Shown here: piece after piece, positions 32,812 to 45,085 of the stretch
Layout of the letters: each line of letters opens with the position of its first letter
Position numbering within the stretch: the first letter of the stretch is position 1
DNA from: Anaerolineales bacterium
GTDB lineage: Bacteria; Chloroflexota; Anaerolineae; Anaerolineales; Villigracilaceae
NCBI GenBank assembly: GCA_019187665.1
Contig: JABARH010000014.1
Span: 62,001 to 126,000 of the forward strand
Reading direction: 5' to 3'
DNA: 64,000 nt
Notes under the pieces: model-generated
The model's input: the letters and a program-made list of their open reading frames with translations, nothing else
The model's database searches: none
What the model was told of the DNA's origin: nothing
Translations under genes and position numbers: made by a program

Positions 32812-32844
32812 AAAAAAAAACGACCCCTGCCACCGCAGGGGTCG
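32812..32844 (-). terminator. Intrinsic terminator of the dihydroorotate-dehydrogenase-like gene
   Basis: On the minus strand CGACCCCTGC, loop GGTG, GCAGGGGTCG, followed by nine T residues (32820-32812). Confidence 0.92.
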
Positions 32845-32851
32845 CTCGATT

Positions 32852-33850
32852 CTATCGAACCTCTCTCCACGAATTCAGCACGCGCATGTAATTGGCGCGC
32901 TCGAACGCGGCCGGTTCCGCCACAGACTGGCGACTCATGCTTCCCTGCATCTGGCGAATCGACTCGTATTCATGCGCCTCCATCCACCAGCCAAGTTCGC
33001 TGAGCATGGCGGCAACCACGCGTTCGCCGTTATGCAGCAGATTCGAGGCCATCATCGCCACCTTGGCCCCGGCCATCATCGCCTTGAGCGTGTCTTGCGC
33101 GGTATGAACGCCGCTGGTGAGGGCGAAGTCGGCGGCGATGACTCCGTGCAGGATCGAGATCCAACGCAGCGGCAGGCGCAGGTCGGTGGAGGCGCTGAGA
33201 TCGAGATTGTGTACAACCTCCAACTCGTCCAGATCGAAATCCGGCTGATAGAAACGATTGAAGAGAACCAGGCCATCGGCTCCGGCTTCGACGAAACGCC
33301 GGGCAGCGCTGGGCAGGGAGGTGTAATACGGGCTGAGTTTTACCGCCAACGGGATGCTGATTCCTGCCTTGACTTCCGCCACGAGTTCCACCTGCGCGTT
33401 CTCTACATCCGCGGAGGAGAGCGACGGATCGGTCGGGAGATAGTACAGATTTAACTCGAGCGCGTCCGCCCCGGCCTCCTGCATGAAGCGGGCGTAGCGT
33501 ACCCAGCCGCCTTTGGAGACGCCGTTCAAACTGCCGATCACAGGGACCCCGACTGATTTTTTCAGCAGACTCAAGTGATCGAGATACTTGCCCGGAGTCA
33601 TCGCATACGTTCCGCTATCGGGCAGGTAACTGAAGGCCTCTGCCGAATTTTCGCCGCGCGTCAGGAAGTAATCAATCTCCATGCTTTCATGGATGATCTG
33701 CTCCTCGAAGAGCGAGTACATCACAATCGCGGCAATTCCCGCCTCCTCGAGGCGCTGGGCGCGTTCCACTTTTTTTGACATGGGCGAAGCCGACGCGACG
33801 AGCGGGTTTTTTAGTTTCAAGCCAAGGTAGGTAGTGGAGAGATCTAGCAT
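32852..33850 (-). CDS. Dihydroorotate dehydrogenase-like flavoprotein
   Basis: TIM-barrel FMN protein of the DHOD class 1 family, 332 aa. The N-terminus MLDLSTTYLGLKLKNPLVAS and AGIAAIVMYSLFEEQI match, and ADALELNLYYLPTDP, PLAVKLSPYYTSL and GAKVAMMASNLL carry barrel strands. It lies 32 bases downstream of nifJ in the same direction, a known pairing in several phyla, and is ended by a strong terminator. Because of that context its true substrate may not be dihydroorotate; it could supply or accept electrons with pyruvate:ferredoxin oxidoreductase. No pyrimidine genes are nearby. Confidence 0.88.
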   Translation of the reverse strand: MLDLSTTYLGLKLKNPLVASASPMSKKVERAQRLEEAGIAAIVMYSLFEEQIIHESMEIDYFLTRGENSAEAFSYLPDSGTYAMTPGKYLDHLSLLKKSVGVPVIGSLNGVSKGGWVRYARFMQEAGADALELNLYYLPTDPSLSSADVENAQVELVAEVKAGISIPLAVKLSPYYTSLPSAARRFVEAGADGLVLFNRFYQPDFDLDELEVVHNLDLSASTDLRLPLRWISILHGVIAADFALTSGVHTAQDTLKAMMAGAKVAMMASNLLHNGERVVAAMLSELGWWMEAHEYESIRQMQGSMSRQSVAEPAAFERANYMRVLNSWREVR

Positions 33851-33882
33851 GCAATTTTCTCTTTCTATTGAACCGGACAGGT

Positions 33883-36800
33883 TTAATCACCGTTGTAATG
33901 CATGGAAGCCATCTGCTGATAGAGCCGCCAGCGCCCCCGGATGCCTTCCTGCGCTTTTTGCATCAACTCTTCGGCGCGGCTTTCGTCGCTGAGGGTCAGC
34001 ATTTTGTAGCGTGTTTCGTTATAAGCGTAGTCTTGCAGGCGGACGGTGGGTTCCCGGGCCTCGATGACGAGCGGGTTTTGCCCGGCCGCGGCCAGGCGCG
34101 GATCGTAGCGATAGACCGGCCACGCGCCCGAATTGACGGCCAGCTTCTGCTGTTGCAAACCGCGCGCCATGTCATACCCATGCGCGATGCAGTGACTGTA
34201 GGCGATGATCAGCGAAGGACCGTCGTAGGACTCGGCATCGAGGAAGGCTTTGAGCGTTTGCTGGTCGTTAAAGCCCATGGCCACGCGCGCCACGTAGACA
34301 TAACCGTACGCCATCGCGATCAGGCCCAGATCCTTTTTCGGGAGTCCCTTGCCGCTCATGGCAAACTTGGCAACCGCCGCCATAGGGGTGGCCTTGCTGG
34401 CCTGCCCGCCCGTGTTGGAATACACTTCCGTATCCAGCACCAGCACGTTGACGTTACGCCCGCTGGCCAGAACGTGATCGAGACCGCCGTAGCCGATATC
34501 ATAGGCCCAGCCATCGCCGCCGATGATCCACACCGATTTCTTAACGAGCGCGTCCGCCACGCTGGCCAGTTCGCCCGCGCGCGGATTCGGACTCTGCGAG
34601 AGACGCGACTTGAGCGCCTCCACGCGCTGGCGCTGTTCATTGATTCCCTTTTCGGTGGTCTGATCTGCTTTCAACAGCCCGTCCACCATTTCGCTTCCGA
34701 ATTCACTCGTGAAGGCGGGCAGGAGTTCACGGGCAAATTCGTTTTGCTTGTCCAGCGTCAGGCGCATCCCCAGACCGAACTCTGCATTGTCTTCAAAAAG
34801 TGAATTGGACCAGGCCGGGCCGCGTCCGTGCGCGTCCACCGCCCACGGAGTCGTCGGCAGGTTGCCTCCATAAATGGAGGAGCAACCCGTTGCGTTCGCC
34901 ACGATGGTGCGGTCGCCAAACAATTGCGAGACCAGTTTTACATAGGGAGTCTCGCCGCAGCCGGTGCACGCGCCGCTGAATTCAAAGAGCGGGCGCAGGA
35001 GTTGTGAATTCTTGATCGTTGATGGATTCACCAGCGCGCGGTCGAGGTCGGGAATCTGCATGAAGAAATCCCAATTCTGCGCTTCGCTGACGCGCAGGGG
35101 CGGCTGCGGCGCCATGTTGATGGCGCGGCGCCCAACCTGCGTTTTATCTTTCACCGGGCAGGCGTCCACACAGAGTGTGCAGCCGGTGCAATCCTCCGGC
35201 GCCACCTGCACGGTGTAGGCCATGCCGGGAAATTCCTTAAACTTGCTTTCCATATGCTTGAATGTCTCGGGCGCGCCATTAAGCGCGGCCTGGTCATAAA
35301 CTTTGTGCCGAATGACCGCGTGCGGGCAGACGATCACACACTTGCCGCATTGGATGCACAGGTCCGGCTCCCACACGGGGATATCGAGCGAGAGATTGCG
35401 TTTCTCCCATTGCGTGGTCGCCAGCGGAAACGTACCATCCACCGGAAAGGATGAGACGGGGACCTCGTCGCCGCGCGCGTCCACGATCGGCGCGATAACT
35501 GTCTGCACGAACTGCGGCGCTTCTTTTGGAACCGCGAGGCGGCGCGTCGTGGCCGATGTAACCTGCCCCGGAACTTTGACCTCGTGCAGGTTGGCTATGG
35601 TCGCGTCCACCGCCTCGAAGTTTTTCTTGATGACCGCCTCGCCGCGCTTGCCATAGGTCTTCTCGATACTGTGCTTGATCTCTTGGATGGCCTGTTCGCG
35701 CGGCAGCACGCCGCTGATGGCGAAGAAGGCGGTCTGCATGATGGTGTTCATGCGCCCGCCCATGCCGGTCTTTTCAGCCACATCGTAGCCGTTGATCACG
35801 TAGAACTTGAGGTTCTTCGAGAGGATGTCTTTCTGTACCTCGACCGGCAGGTTGTCCCAGATCTGTTCCGGCCCGAACAGGCTGTTGAGCAAAAAGACCG
35901 CGCCGTCCTTGGCGTACTTGAGCATGTCCACGCGTTCGAGAAAAGTGAATTGATGACAGGCGACGAAATTGGCCTGCCCCTGTTCGATCAGATACGGCGC
36001 GCGCACCGGTTTTGGCCCGAAGCGCAAGTGCGAGATGGTCACTGTGCCGGACTTCTTCGAGTCGTAATAGAAATATCCCTGCGCGAAATTGCCGGTTTCT
36101 TCGCCGATTATTTTGATGGAGTTCTTGTTCGCGCCCACTGTCCCATCCGAGCCGAGGCCGAAGAACACGCAGCGCACGGTCTCTTCGTGTTCGATCTGGA
36201 AGGATGTTTCCACATCGAGGCTGGTATGAGTCACATCGTCTATGATGCCGACGGTGAAGTGATTCTTCGGTTCAGGCTTCTTCAGTTCGTCCAGCGCGGC
36301 CTTGGCCATGGCGGGAGTGAACTCCTTCGAGGACAGGCCGTAACGTCCGCCGATGACGCGGAGGCCGTCGCGTCTGGATTCCACAAGGGCGTTGACCACA
36401 TCGAGATACAGTGGTTCGCCGGACGAGCCGGGTTCCTTGGTGCGGTCCAGCACAGCGATGGACTTGACGGTCTCGGGGAGCGATTCAATGAAGTGACGGA
36501 TCGAGAAGGGGCGATACAAACGCACGCGCACCACGCCGACCTTTTCATCTTTGACGGCGAGGTGGCGGACGGTTTCCTCCGCCGTTTCGCCGCCGGAGCC
36601 CATGATAACCAGCACGCGTTCGGCGTCGGGGTGACCGAAGTAATCGAAGAGATGATATTGCCGCCCAACCAGCGAGCCGAATTTGTCCATTTCGTTTTGC
36701 AGAATATCCGGCACGGCGGCATAAAATGGATTGACCGCTTCGCGCATCTGGAAATAGACATCCGGGTTTTGGGCGGTGCCGCGCAGGACGGGACGCTCAG

Positions 36801-37428
36801 GGGTGAGGCCGCGCGCGCGGTGGGCCGCGATCCGTTCCGGGTCCAGCATGAGGCGCAGGTCGTTGTCGGTCAGTTCCTCGATCTTGGTCACTTCATGCGA
36901 GGTACGGAAGCCGTCAAAGAAATGCAGGAACGGGATGCGCGCTTTGAGGGTGGCGGCTTGCGAGATGAGCGCGAAGTCGTGCGCTTCCTGCACCGAACCG
37001 GAGGACAACATTGCCCAGCCGGTCTGGCGCACAGCCATCACATCCTGATGATCGCCATAGATCGAAAGCGCGTGCGCGGCGATGGCGCGCGCTGCCACAT
37101 GGAAGACCGTGCTGGTGAGTTCGCCCGCGATCTTGTACATATTGGGGATCATCAGCAGCAGTCCCTGCGAGGCAGTGAAGGTGGTGGTCAACGCGCCTGT
37201 TTGGAGCGCGCCGTGAACCGTCCCCGCCGCGCCGCCCTCAGATTGCATTTCGATCACAAGCGGAGTCGTCCCCCAGATATTTTTTCTGTGTCTGGCAGAC
37301 CATTCGTCCGCAAATTCGCCCATGGCAGACGAGGGCGTGATGGGGTAGATGGCGATGACTTCGTTGGTGCGATGCGCCACGGATGCGGCAGCTTCGTTGC
37401 CGTCAATGGTGATGATTCTGCGCTTCAT
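33883..37428 (-). CDS. nifJ: Pyruvate:ferredoxin (flavodoxin) oxidoreductase
   Basis: Oxidises pyruvate to acetyl-CoA and CO2 while reducing ferredoxin, a central anaerobic enzyme. The 1181-aa single chain carries all domains: the N-terminal pyruvate domain (AIYPITPSSAMGEFADEW, IEMQSEGGAAGTVHG), the gamma domain with GSDGTVGANKNSIK, two 4Fe-4S motifs (CIQCGKCVIVCP and CTGCTLCVDACP, about 690-760), and the thiamine-diphosphate domain with ACTGCGETPYVKL and GGDGWAYDIGYGG. Both 4Fe-4S clusters look complete. Transcribed with the downstream dehydrogenase-like gene. An ancestral, strictly anaerobic trait coexisting here with a denitrification gene. Confidence 0.96.
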   Translation of the reverse strand: MKRRIITIDGNEAAASVAHRTNEVIAIYPITPSSAMGEFADEWSARHRKNIWGTTPLVIEMQSEGGAAGTVHGALQTGALTTTFTASQGLLLMIPNMYKIAGELTSTVFHVAARAIAAHALSIYGDHQDVMAVRQTGWAMLSSGSVQEAHDFALISQAATLKARIPFLHFFDGFRTSHEVTKIEELTDNDLRLMLDPERIAAHRARGLTPERPVLRGTAQNPDVYFQMREAVNPFYAAVPDILQNEMDKFGSLVGRQYHLFDYFGHPDAERVLVIMGSGGETAEETVRHLAVKDEKVGVVRVRLYRPFSIRHFIESLPETVKSIAVLDRTKEPGSSGEPLYLDVVNALVESRRDGLRVIGGRYGLSSKEFTPAMAKAALDELKKPEPKNHFTVGIIDDVTHTSLDVETSFQIEHEETVRCVFFGLGSDGTVGANKNSIKIIGEETGNFAQGYFYYDSKKSGTVTISHLRFGPKPVRAPYLIEQGQANFVACHQFTFLERVDMLKYAKDGAVFLLNSLFGPEQIWDNLPVEVQKDILSKNLKFYVINGYDVAEKTGMGGRMNTIMQTAFFAISGVLPREQAIQEIKHSIEKTYGKRGEAVIKKNFEAVDATIANLHEVKVPGQVTSATTRRLAVPKEAPQFVQTVIAPIVDARGDEVPVSSFPVDGTFPLATTQWEKRNLSLDIPVWEPDLCIQCGKCVIVCPHAVIRHKVYDQAALNGAPETFKHMESKFKEFPGMAYTVQVAPEDCTGCTLCVDACPVKDKTQVGRRAINMAPQPPLRVSEAQNWDFFMQIPDLDRALVNPSTIKNSQLLRPLFEFSGACTGCGETPYVKLVSQLFGDRTIVANATGCSSIYGGNLPTTPWAVDAHGRGPAWSNSLFEDNAEFGLGMRLTLDKQNEFARELLPAFTSEFGSEMVDGLLKADQTTEKGINEQRQRVEALKSRLSQSPNPRAGELASVADALVKKSVWIIGGDGWAYDIGYGGLDHVLASGRNVNVLVLDTEVYSNTGGQASKATPMAAVAKFAMSGKGLPKKDLGLIAMAYGYVYVARVAMGFNDQQTLKAFLDAESYDGPSLIIAYSHCIAHGYDMARGLQQQKLAVNSGAWPVYRYDPRLAAAGQNPLVIEAREPTVRLQDYAYNETRYKMLTLSDESRAEELMQKAQEGIRGRWRLYQQMASMHYNGD

Positions 37429-37730
37429 TCATTCTCCTTTACAGGCAGGCTTTGATCTGGAATTTTCTCAACGAGGACACTGGAGGCCCGTTACGCCAGT
37501 CTATCTCTTCCAGGCGGAAATAGTCAGGTATATATTACCCGAATCTGTGAGCAGATTGTCATATTTTGGATATAAGTTGACCGATTTGGAATTTTCAATT
37601 CATCCAGCGGACGGAGGGGTCGAACTCTTTGGGCGTAAGCGGACGCGGGCGCGCCGATTGGCCGATAAGCGAAAGCCCTGCAAACAAGACTGGATCAAAC
37701 AACGCATCAGGGTTATAAGAAAATGACGAT
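37429..37730. other. Intergenic region upstream of nifJ
   Basis: About 300 bases with no protein or RNA I can support. It contains the likely nifJ promoter (A+T-rich stretch around 37530-37600) and ends in the terminator of the next gene. Confidence 0.5.
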
Positions 37731-37760
37731 AAAAAAGCGGCTCACGATCGTGAGCCGCTA
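37731..37760 (-). terminator. Intrinsic terminator of the ATP-grasp gene
   Basis: A perfect 24-base palindrome AGCGGCTCACGA/TCGTGAGCCGCT (37760-37737 on the minus strand) followed by six T residues. Confidence 0.93.
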
Positions 37761-37772
37761 TGGGGCGCATGT

Positions 37773-38882
37773 CTATTTCTTTTTTAGCGTCATCTCGCGC
37801 GGTTCGAGCAAGCCCCAGCGACCAGCGGCAAGATATAGAATGTCTAGAAGCAGGTCGTTGTAAGAGATACCCTCGGCGGCAGCTTGCAGGCACAGGTCGC
37901 TGTAACCGGGAGTGAGGCCGGGCAGGGTGTTGATCTCGAGCAGACGCGGGTTGCCCTCGTCGTCGAGGCGGATGTCAGTGCGCGAGACATCCAGCGCGCC
38001 GAGCAGAAAGTGGGCGCGGTAAGCAAAGTGCTTGAGTTTCTTTTCGAGATCGGGATCAATGTCTGCCGGGCAGATGTAATCCGGCGCGCCCTTTTCGCCC
38101 ACGTCTTTGGCCTTCGCGGCCTGGCTGTAGACATTGGGCGTGACAGAGCGGCTGGCGTCCAATTCGAGGATGGGGAAGCGGTGGAAGCCGTCCTTTTCAT
38201 CGTACCAGTCGGGGTGGCGCGAGTAGAGTTTCGCGTCGGCGCGGCCCATCACGCCCACGGTGAATTCTCGGCCGGAGAGGAAGGTCTCGACGAGCGCGGG
38301 CTGCTGATAGGTGTTGACCACCCATCCTGCGCGCTCGCGCAACTCCGCTTCATTCTTGACGATGGCCCTGGCGTCCACGCCCATGCCGGTGCCTTCGCGG
38401 GCGGGTTTGACAAAGAGCGGGTATTTTAATTCAGGGCGGAGGGGATCGTCGGCGGTCAGAAATTCCTGAAACGGCGCCACGGGCAGGCGGCGGTCGCGCC
38501 AGATGCGTTTGGTGAGAGTCTTGTCGAGCGAGATGGCATTGGTCAAGACGCGCGAGCCGGTGTAGGGGATGCCGAACATTTCGAGCAGGGCAGGGACGTG
38601 GGCTTCGCGCGCGTCACCGCCGAGTCCCTCGGCGATGTTGAAGCAGATGTCGGGCGCGTACTCTTGAACCGTCTGCGGCAGGGTGCGGTCGGCCATCAGG
38701 AATTTCGTCTCGTGGCCGTCGCTTTCGAGCGCGCCCTGGATGTGGTGGATGGTCTCGATGTGATCAAAGTCCGCGAACGCGTCCGGCGGAACCCCCTCGG
38801 GTTTGGGCTGACTCTCATCTTTAATATTGGCAATGACGGCGATTTTCCAATACCGTTTCATGCGTGAGGGAGGTTTCTCCAT
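37773..38882 (-). CDS. D-alanine--D-alanine ligase-like ATP-grasp protein
   Basis: ATP-grasp ligase of 369 aa related to Ddl, which joins D-alanines for peptidoglycan. The order of features fits: VIANIKDESQP at the start, DICFNIAEGLGG (Ddl normally has a similar GxxGE/D element), FGIPYTGSRVLTNAISLDKTLTK, ATP-grasp strands KYPLFVKPAREGTGMGV and ALVETFLSGREFTVGV, and the metal-binding DIRLDDEGNPRLLEINTLPGL. Some of these proteins ligate other amino acids, so substrate is not certain. AGGAG precedes ATG 38882. It lies downstream of a long non-coding region containing a palindromic element. Confidence 0.85.
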   Translation of the reverse strand: MEKPPSRMKRYWKIAVIANIKDESQPKPEGVPPDAFADFDHIETIHHIQGALESDGHETKFLMADRTLPQTVQEYAPDICFNIAEGLGGDAREAHVPALLEMFGIPYTGSRVLTNAISLDKTLTKRIWRDRRLPVAPFQEFLTADDPLRPELKYPLFVKPAREGTGMGVDARAIVKNEAELRERAGWVVNTYQQPALVETFLSGREFTVGVMGRADAKLYSRHPDWYDEKDGFHRFPILELDASRSVTPNVYSQAAKAKDVGEKGAPDYICPADIDPDLEKKLKHFAYRAHFLLGALDVSRTDIRLDDEGNPRLLEINTLPGLTPGYSDLCLQAAAEGISYNDLLLDILYLAAGRWGLLEPREMTLKKK

Positions 38883-38985
38883 GGTCTACTCCTGACAGTT
38901 TGCATGATCAATTCTGATAAACGAGTATAAAACATCGCGGGAAAATGGCAAGGTTTTTTGCAATCTCGAAAGTTTAAAGTTTTTC

Positions 38986-39119
38986 TTCTCTACCGTACCA
39001 CGACGAGAGAATTTCGTTATTGCGAGGCGGGTGCTCTTCCCGACGAAGCCATCCCCGCTCCACGAACGAAGATTGCTTCGGGAAGATCACCCTCGCAAGG
39101 GCGGATGTACGGTAGAGAA
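38986..39119. mobile_element. 134-bp palindromic element, MITE-like
   Basis: Outer perfect 13-bp arms TTCTCTACCGTAC (38986-38998) and GTACGGTAGAGAA (39107-39119). Inner arms around TTGCGAGGCGGGTG (39020-39033) and the matching CACCCTCGCAA near 39088-39098 form a second stem. TTGCGAGG-type sequences are dispersed in many bacterial genomes as non-autonomous repeats. No coding content. Confidence 0.7.
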
Positions 39120-39298
39120 AATTTCTCTTCGAGTTTGCGCTGCTCGGTTCACCAGAATGAACAATCCCACAGATGAGAAAAGCAACTAGACAATCCCCAT
39201 TCTTTCAGTTATCATTCGTTTTGCCTAGTGCAGACAGGCACAATCAAAACTCACCCAATCAACACCCCGGAAACTTTGAACGAGAAAGTCCCCGGTTC

Positions 39299-39379
39299 GC
39301 CCGGATAGAGTCTATCCGGGCAATTGTACGTAACGTCAAAACGCAGGATGTACGCAACACCTTTCATGCGTACATCCTG
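39299..39379 (+). promoter_or_regulatory. Two strong hairpins in the atpA leader
   Basis: First: GCCCGGATAG, loop AGT, CTATCCGGGC (39299-39321). Second: a 13-bp perfect stem CAGGATGTACGCA/TGCGTACATCCTG (39344-39356 and 39367-39379). The first may end read-through; the second may stabilise or regulate the atp mRNA, 45 bases upstream of atpA. Confidence 0.7.
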
Positions 39380-39423
39380 GACAGGTAAAAGCCTGTAAAT
39401 CAAGAACGCGGTACGGAGGCATA

Positions 39424-41079
39424 ATGACCGACCTGATCAAACAGATCGCCAGTGATTTGCAAAAACAAATTGAAGCATTTGCGCCGGTCGTCGGCGTAAG
39501 CGACGTGGGGACAGTCAGCGAGGCGGGAGACGGCATTGCCCGCGTTTTAGGCCTGGCAAACGTCAAGGCGCAGGAACTGGTCCAGTTCGCGAACGGCGTG
39601 ATGGGCATCGCGTTCAACCTGGAAAAAGACAGCGTGGGCGTGATCATCATGGGCGATTACGCCGAAGTGACCGAAGGCATGCAGGTGCGCGCCACCGGGC
39701 GCATCGCCTCGGTGCCGGTGGGTGACGGGCTGATCGGGCGCGTGGTCAACGCACTGGGCGAGCCAATTGACGGCAAAGGCCCCATCCAGACCAGCGGCTA
39801 CCGTCCCATCGAACGTATCGCGCCGGGCGTGGTGTACCGCCAGGATGTGGATACCCCGGTGCAGACCGGCATCAAATCCATTGATTCGATGATCCCCGTC
39901 GGGCGCGGCCAGCGTGAACTGATCATTGGCGACCGCCAGACCGGCAAGACCGCCCTCGCCATTGACGCCATCATCAACCAAAAAGGGAAAGACCTCATTT
40001 GTATTTACGTCGCCATCGGGCAGAAGAAGGCCGCCGTTGCGCGCACGCTCGGCATCCTCGAACGTCACGGCGCGATGGAGCATACCATCATCGTGGTCGC
40101 CTCCGCCGACGAAGCCGCCGCGCTGCAATACATTGCTCCGTACGCGGGAACGGCCATTGGCGAGGAATTCATGGAGAGCGGACGCGACGCGCTCGTCATT
40201 TTTGACGATCTTTCGAAGCATGCCTGGGCGTACCGTCAGGTCTCGCTTCTGCTGCGCCGCCCGCCCGGACGTGAGGCCTATCCTGGCGATGTGTTTTATC
40301 TTCACTCACGATTGCTCGAACGCGCCGCGCGTCTTGCGAATCAATATGTCATTGTGAAGAACGATTTTGCAGAGGCAGAAGCCGGCGCGCAGGACGGCGT
40401 GGACGGCCGGGTCTATGCCGGTCCGCTATCCATGCACGAAGCGGGCGAAGTATGCAAAAACATGGAGGGCTGCAAAGTCGTCAAAGTGAAAGGCAGCGGC
40501 GGCTCATTGACCGCGTTGCCGATCATCGAGACCCTGCTCGGCGATGTTTCCGCCTATATTCCCACCAACGTAATTTCCATTACAGACGGGCAGATCTTCC
40601 TTGAGACCAACCTGTTCAATGCCGGCATCCGTCCGGCGGTGAACGTGGGCGTCTCGGTCTCGCGCGTGGGCGGCGACGCGCAGACCAAAGCCATGAAACA
40701 GGTGGCGGCCCGCCTCCGCCTCGACATGGCCGCCTATCGCGAACTGGCGGCCTTCGCGCAGTTCGGCTCCGACCTCGACAAGGCGACACAGTCGCAACTT
40801 GGGCGCGGCCAGCGCATGCAGGAGATCCTCAAACAGCCGCAATATGAACCGATGTCGCTGGAGAACCAGGTGATGGTTCTCTTTGCCGGGACGAACGGCT
40901 ATGCCGATTTTGTGGCTGTGGAAAAAATGCGCCAATGGGAAACGGACCTGATCCGCTTCATGGAAACCTCCTATCCTGAAATCGGCCGGACCATCACCTC
41001 CGAAAAACGCATCAGCGACTCTACGCGCGACGCGCTGGTGCGCGCGCTGGATACGTTCCGCATCTCGTGGCAGGGATAG
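39424..41079 (+). CDS. atpA: ATP synthase F1 subunit alpha
   Basis: Non-catalytic nucleotide-binding subunit of the F1 head. The 551-aa protein has Walker [17 protein letters not shown] near residue 168, the conserved [34 protein letters not shown] and the signature [19 protein letters not shown] lies 6 bases before ATG 39424. It is slightly longer than the usual 502-513 aa, with an extra segment around [17 protein letters not shown]. It is the first gene of an operon A-G-D-C; the usual upstream b, delta and c genes are absent, the sequence before it being non-coding. Confidence 0.97.
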   Translation: MTDLIKQIASDLQKQIEAFAPVVGVSDVGTVSEAGDGIARVLGLANVKAQELVQFANGVMGIAFNLEKDSVGVIIMGDYAEVTEGMQVRATGRIASVPVGDGLIGRVVNALGEPIDGKGPIQTSGYRPIERIAPGVVYRQDVDTPVQTGIKSIDSMIPVGRGQRELIIGDRQTGKTALAIDAIINQKGKDLICIYVAIGQKKAAVARTLGILERHGAMEHTIIVVASADEAAALQYIAPYAGTAIGEEFMESGRDALVIFDDLSKHAWAYRQVSLLLRRPPGREAYPGDVFYLHSRLLERAARLANQYVIVKNDFAEAEAGAQDGVDGRVYAGPLSMHEAGEVCKNMEGCKVVKVKGSGGSLTALPIIETLLGDVSAYIPTNVISITDGQIFLETNLFNAGIRPAVNVGVSVSRVGGDAQTKAMKQVAARLRLDMAAYRELAAFAQFGSDLDKATQSQLGRGQRMQEILKQPQYEPMSLENQVMVLFAGTNGYADFVAVEKMRQWETDLIRFMETSYPEIGRTITSEKRISDSTRDALVRALDTFRISWQG

Positions 41080-41082
41080 GCG

Positions 41083-43390
<2,308 letters not shown>

Positions 43391-43391
<1 letters not shown>

Positions 43392-43828
43392 TGACCATCC
43401 GTTGTGAAATCGTTTCACAAGACCGCACCGTATTTGAAGGCGACGTGGATATCGTCGTCCTGCCCGGCGCGGCAGGCGAGATGGGAGTCCTTCCGCATCA
43501 CGCGCCCCTGCTGACCACGCTGCAATACGGTTTCATCAAGATCCGCCAGCGCGGGCAGGAGCAGGTCTTCACCGTCGCGGGCGGCGTGGCCGAGGTCCAG
43601 CCGGACCTCGTCACCGTGCTGGCTGACGCGGCAGAAAACATCGAAGAGATAGACATCAAACGCGCCGAGACCGCCCGCAAGCGCGCACAGGAAGCGCTCG
43701 ACAGGGGCGTTCCCGCCGATACCGATGCCTACCTCTCCATCGAAGCCGCGCTGCGCCGCTCCAATCTGCGTCTTGACGCGGTGCGCCGCTATCGCAAGAC
43801 GCGCGCCAATTTAATTCCAGAGGGATAA
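43391..43828 (+). CDS. atpC: ATP synthase F1 subunit epsilon
   Basis: Rotor subunit that couples and can inhibit F1. A 145-aa protein with the beta-sandwich half (EIVSQDRTVFEGDVDIVVLPG, GEMGVLPHHAPLLT) and a C-terminal helical hairpin that reads EEIDIKRAETARKRAQEALD. The start TAATG overlaps atpD. The stop is directly followed by the GTG of mreB, without a gap. Confidence 0.94.
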
Positions 43829-44848
43829 GTGGCTGTCTTATCGAAGACCCTCGGCATTGACCTCGGCACCGTCTTCACGCGCGTCGCGGATGCAGAACAG
43901 GTATTGCTCGAGGAGCCAACCGTTGTCGCCATCGAAATTGATCACAAAAAAATGGTGGAAAAAATGGTCGCGGCCGGGCACCAGGCGCGCGATATGGCCG
44001 GGCGCGTCCCCGATTCCATTGAGGTGACGCGCCCACTTCAAAACGGCGTGATCGCCGATTACGAGATCACCCAGACCCTCCTATCGTACCTGCTCCAGCG
44101 CGTCAGCGGCCCGCTGCGTTTCTTTCGTCCGCAGGTTATGATCTCCGTCCCCTACGGCGTGACCAGCGTGGAGCGCCGCGCGGTCTATGAAGCCGTGATG
44201 GAGGCAGGCAGCCGCGAGGCCGGGCTCATCCAGCAATCACTCGCCGCCGCGCTTGGCATTGACTTGCCGATCGGCTCACCTTCCGGCAACATGGTCATCA
44301 GCCTCGGCGGCGGCTGCACCGAAGCGGCTGTGCTGGCGATGTACTCCATCGTTTCCGCCGACACACTCCGCTCGGGCGGCCTCGAACTCGACGAAGCCAT
44401 TGTCACTTATGTACGAAGAAAATACGGCGTGGTGATCGGACAGCCGACCGCCGAACAACTTAAGATCAAGATCGGCGCGGCCGTTCCGCAAGATAATGAA
44501 TTGAGCATGGAAGTGCAGGGACAAGACCAGGTGACCGGCCTGCCGCGCCCGGTTACCCTCGCAACGGGTGAGGTCGTGGAAGCCTTGCAGGACCCCCTCA
44601 AGCGCATCACCGAGACCTGCCGCCGCGTGCTCGAAAAGACCCCGCCCGAACTCGTCTCCGATGTTATTGACCGCGGCGTTGCCATCTGCGGCGGCGGCGC
44701 GTTGTTACGCGGCGTGGACAAACTGCTGACCAAGTCGCTCGGTATCCCCGCCTACCTAGTGGACAATCCACTGACCTGCGTGGTTGAAGGCGCTGTTAAA
44801 GCGCTGGGCATGCAACCGGTGTTGCGGAGGAGCCTGCCGCAGGTGTAA
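43829..44848 (+). CDS. mreB: MreB/Mbl-type actin-like protein
   Basis: Bacterial actin that guides cell-wall synthesis and cell shape. The 339-aa protein has the actin-fold phosphate loop GIDLGTVFTRVADAEQ, the conserved ISVPYGVTSVERRAV, the second phosphate loop VISLGGGCTEAAVL and the adenosine loop VAICGGGALLRGVDKLL. Starts with GTG directly after the atpC TAA, so it is translationally coupled to the ATP synthase operon. A nearby mbl also occurs downstream of atp genes in some Firmicutes, but separated by other genes. A clear terminator follows. MreC and MreD are not in the window. Confidence 0.9.
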   Translation: MAVLSKTLGIDLGTVFTRVADAEQVLLEEPTVVAIEIDHKKMVEKMVAAGHQARDMAGRVPDSIEVTRPLQNGVIADYEITQTLLSYLLQRVSGPLRFFRPQVMISVPYGVTSVERRAVYEAVMEAGSREAGLIQQSLAAALGIDLPIGSPSGNMVISLGGGCTEAAVLAMYSIVSADTLRSGGLELDEAIVTYVRRKYGVVIGQPTAEQLKIKIGAAVPQDNELSMEVQGQDQVTGLPRPVTLATGEVVEALQDPLKRITETCRRVLEKTPPELVSDVIDRGVAICGGGALLRGVDKLLTKSLGIPAYLVDNPLTCVVEGAVKALGMQPVLRRSLPQV

Positions 44849-44970
44849 GGCTGCGAGTTACCTCACTGATGTTACGCAGTGTTGCAGGATTCTTGCCCTG
44901 AGCCGTCGTGCGCCCAGGCAGACAATCTGCAAACTACGGCGCGAAACTGTGGATCATCACCGATTCAATC

Positions 44971-44998
44971 AAAACGGCTTCCTTCAGGAAGCCGTTTT
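44971..44998. terminator. Bidirectional terminator after mreB
   Basis: AAAACGGCTTCC, loop TTCA, GGAAGCCGTTTT. It can serve both the atp-mreB operon and the oncoming minus-strand gene at 45086. Confidence 0.9.
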
Positions 44999-45085
44999 CC
45001 ATTTTAGCCTGCACATACTACCGCTGCGTGACGCGATGCGCGGCATGAATTAATTGGCATTCCCCGGCGCGCACACTCTTCGGGG

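Larger units (their letters stand above)
38883..39423. other. Long non-coding region before the ATP synthase operon
   Basis: 540 bases without genes. It holds a 134-bp palindromic element (38986-39119), two leader hairpins (39299-39321, 39344-39379) and, presumably, the atp promoter. The rest is unremarkable. Confidence 0.6.

Noticed and set aside
35584..37455. 623-aa plus-strand frame opposite nifJ
   Set aside because: Antisense shadow of a highly conserved, correctly sized NifJ.
37600..37720. tRNA-like sequence GGGGTCGAACTC upstream of nifJ
   Set aside because: No acceptor or anticodon stem can be built around it.
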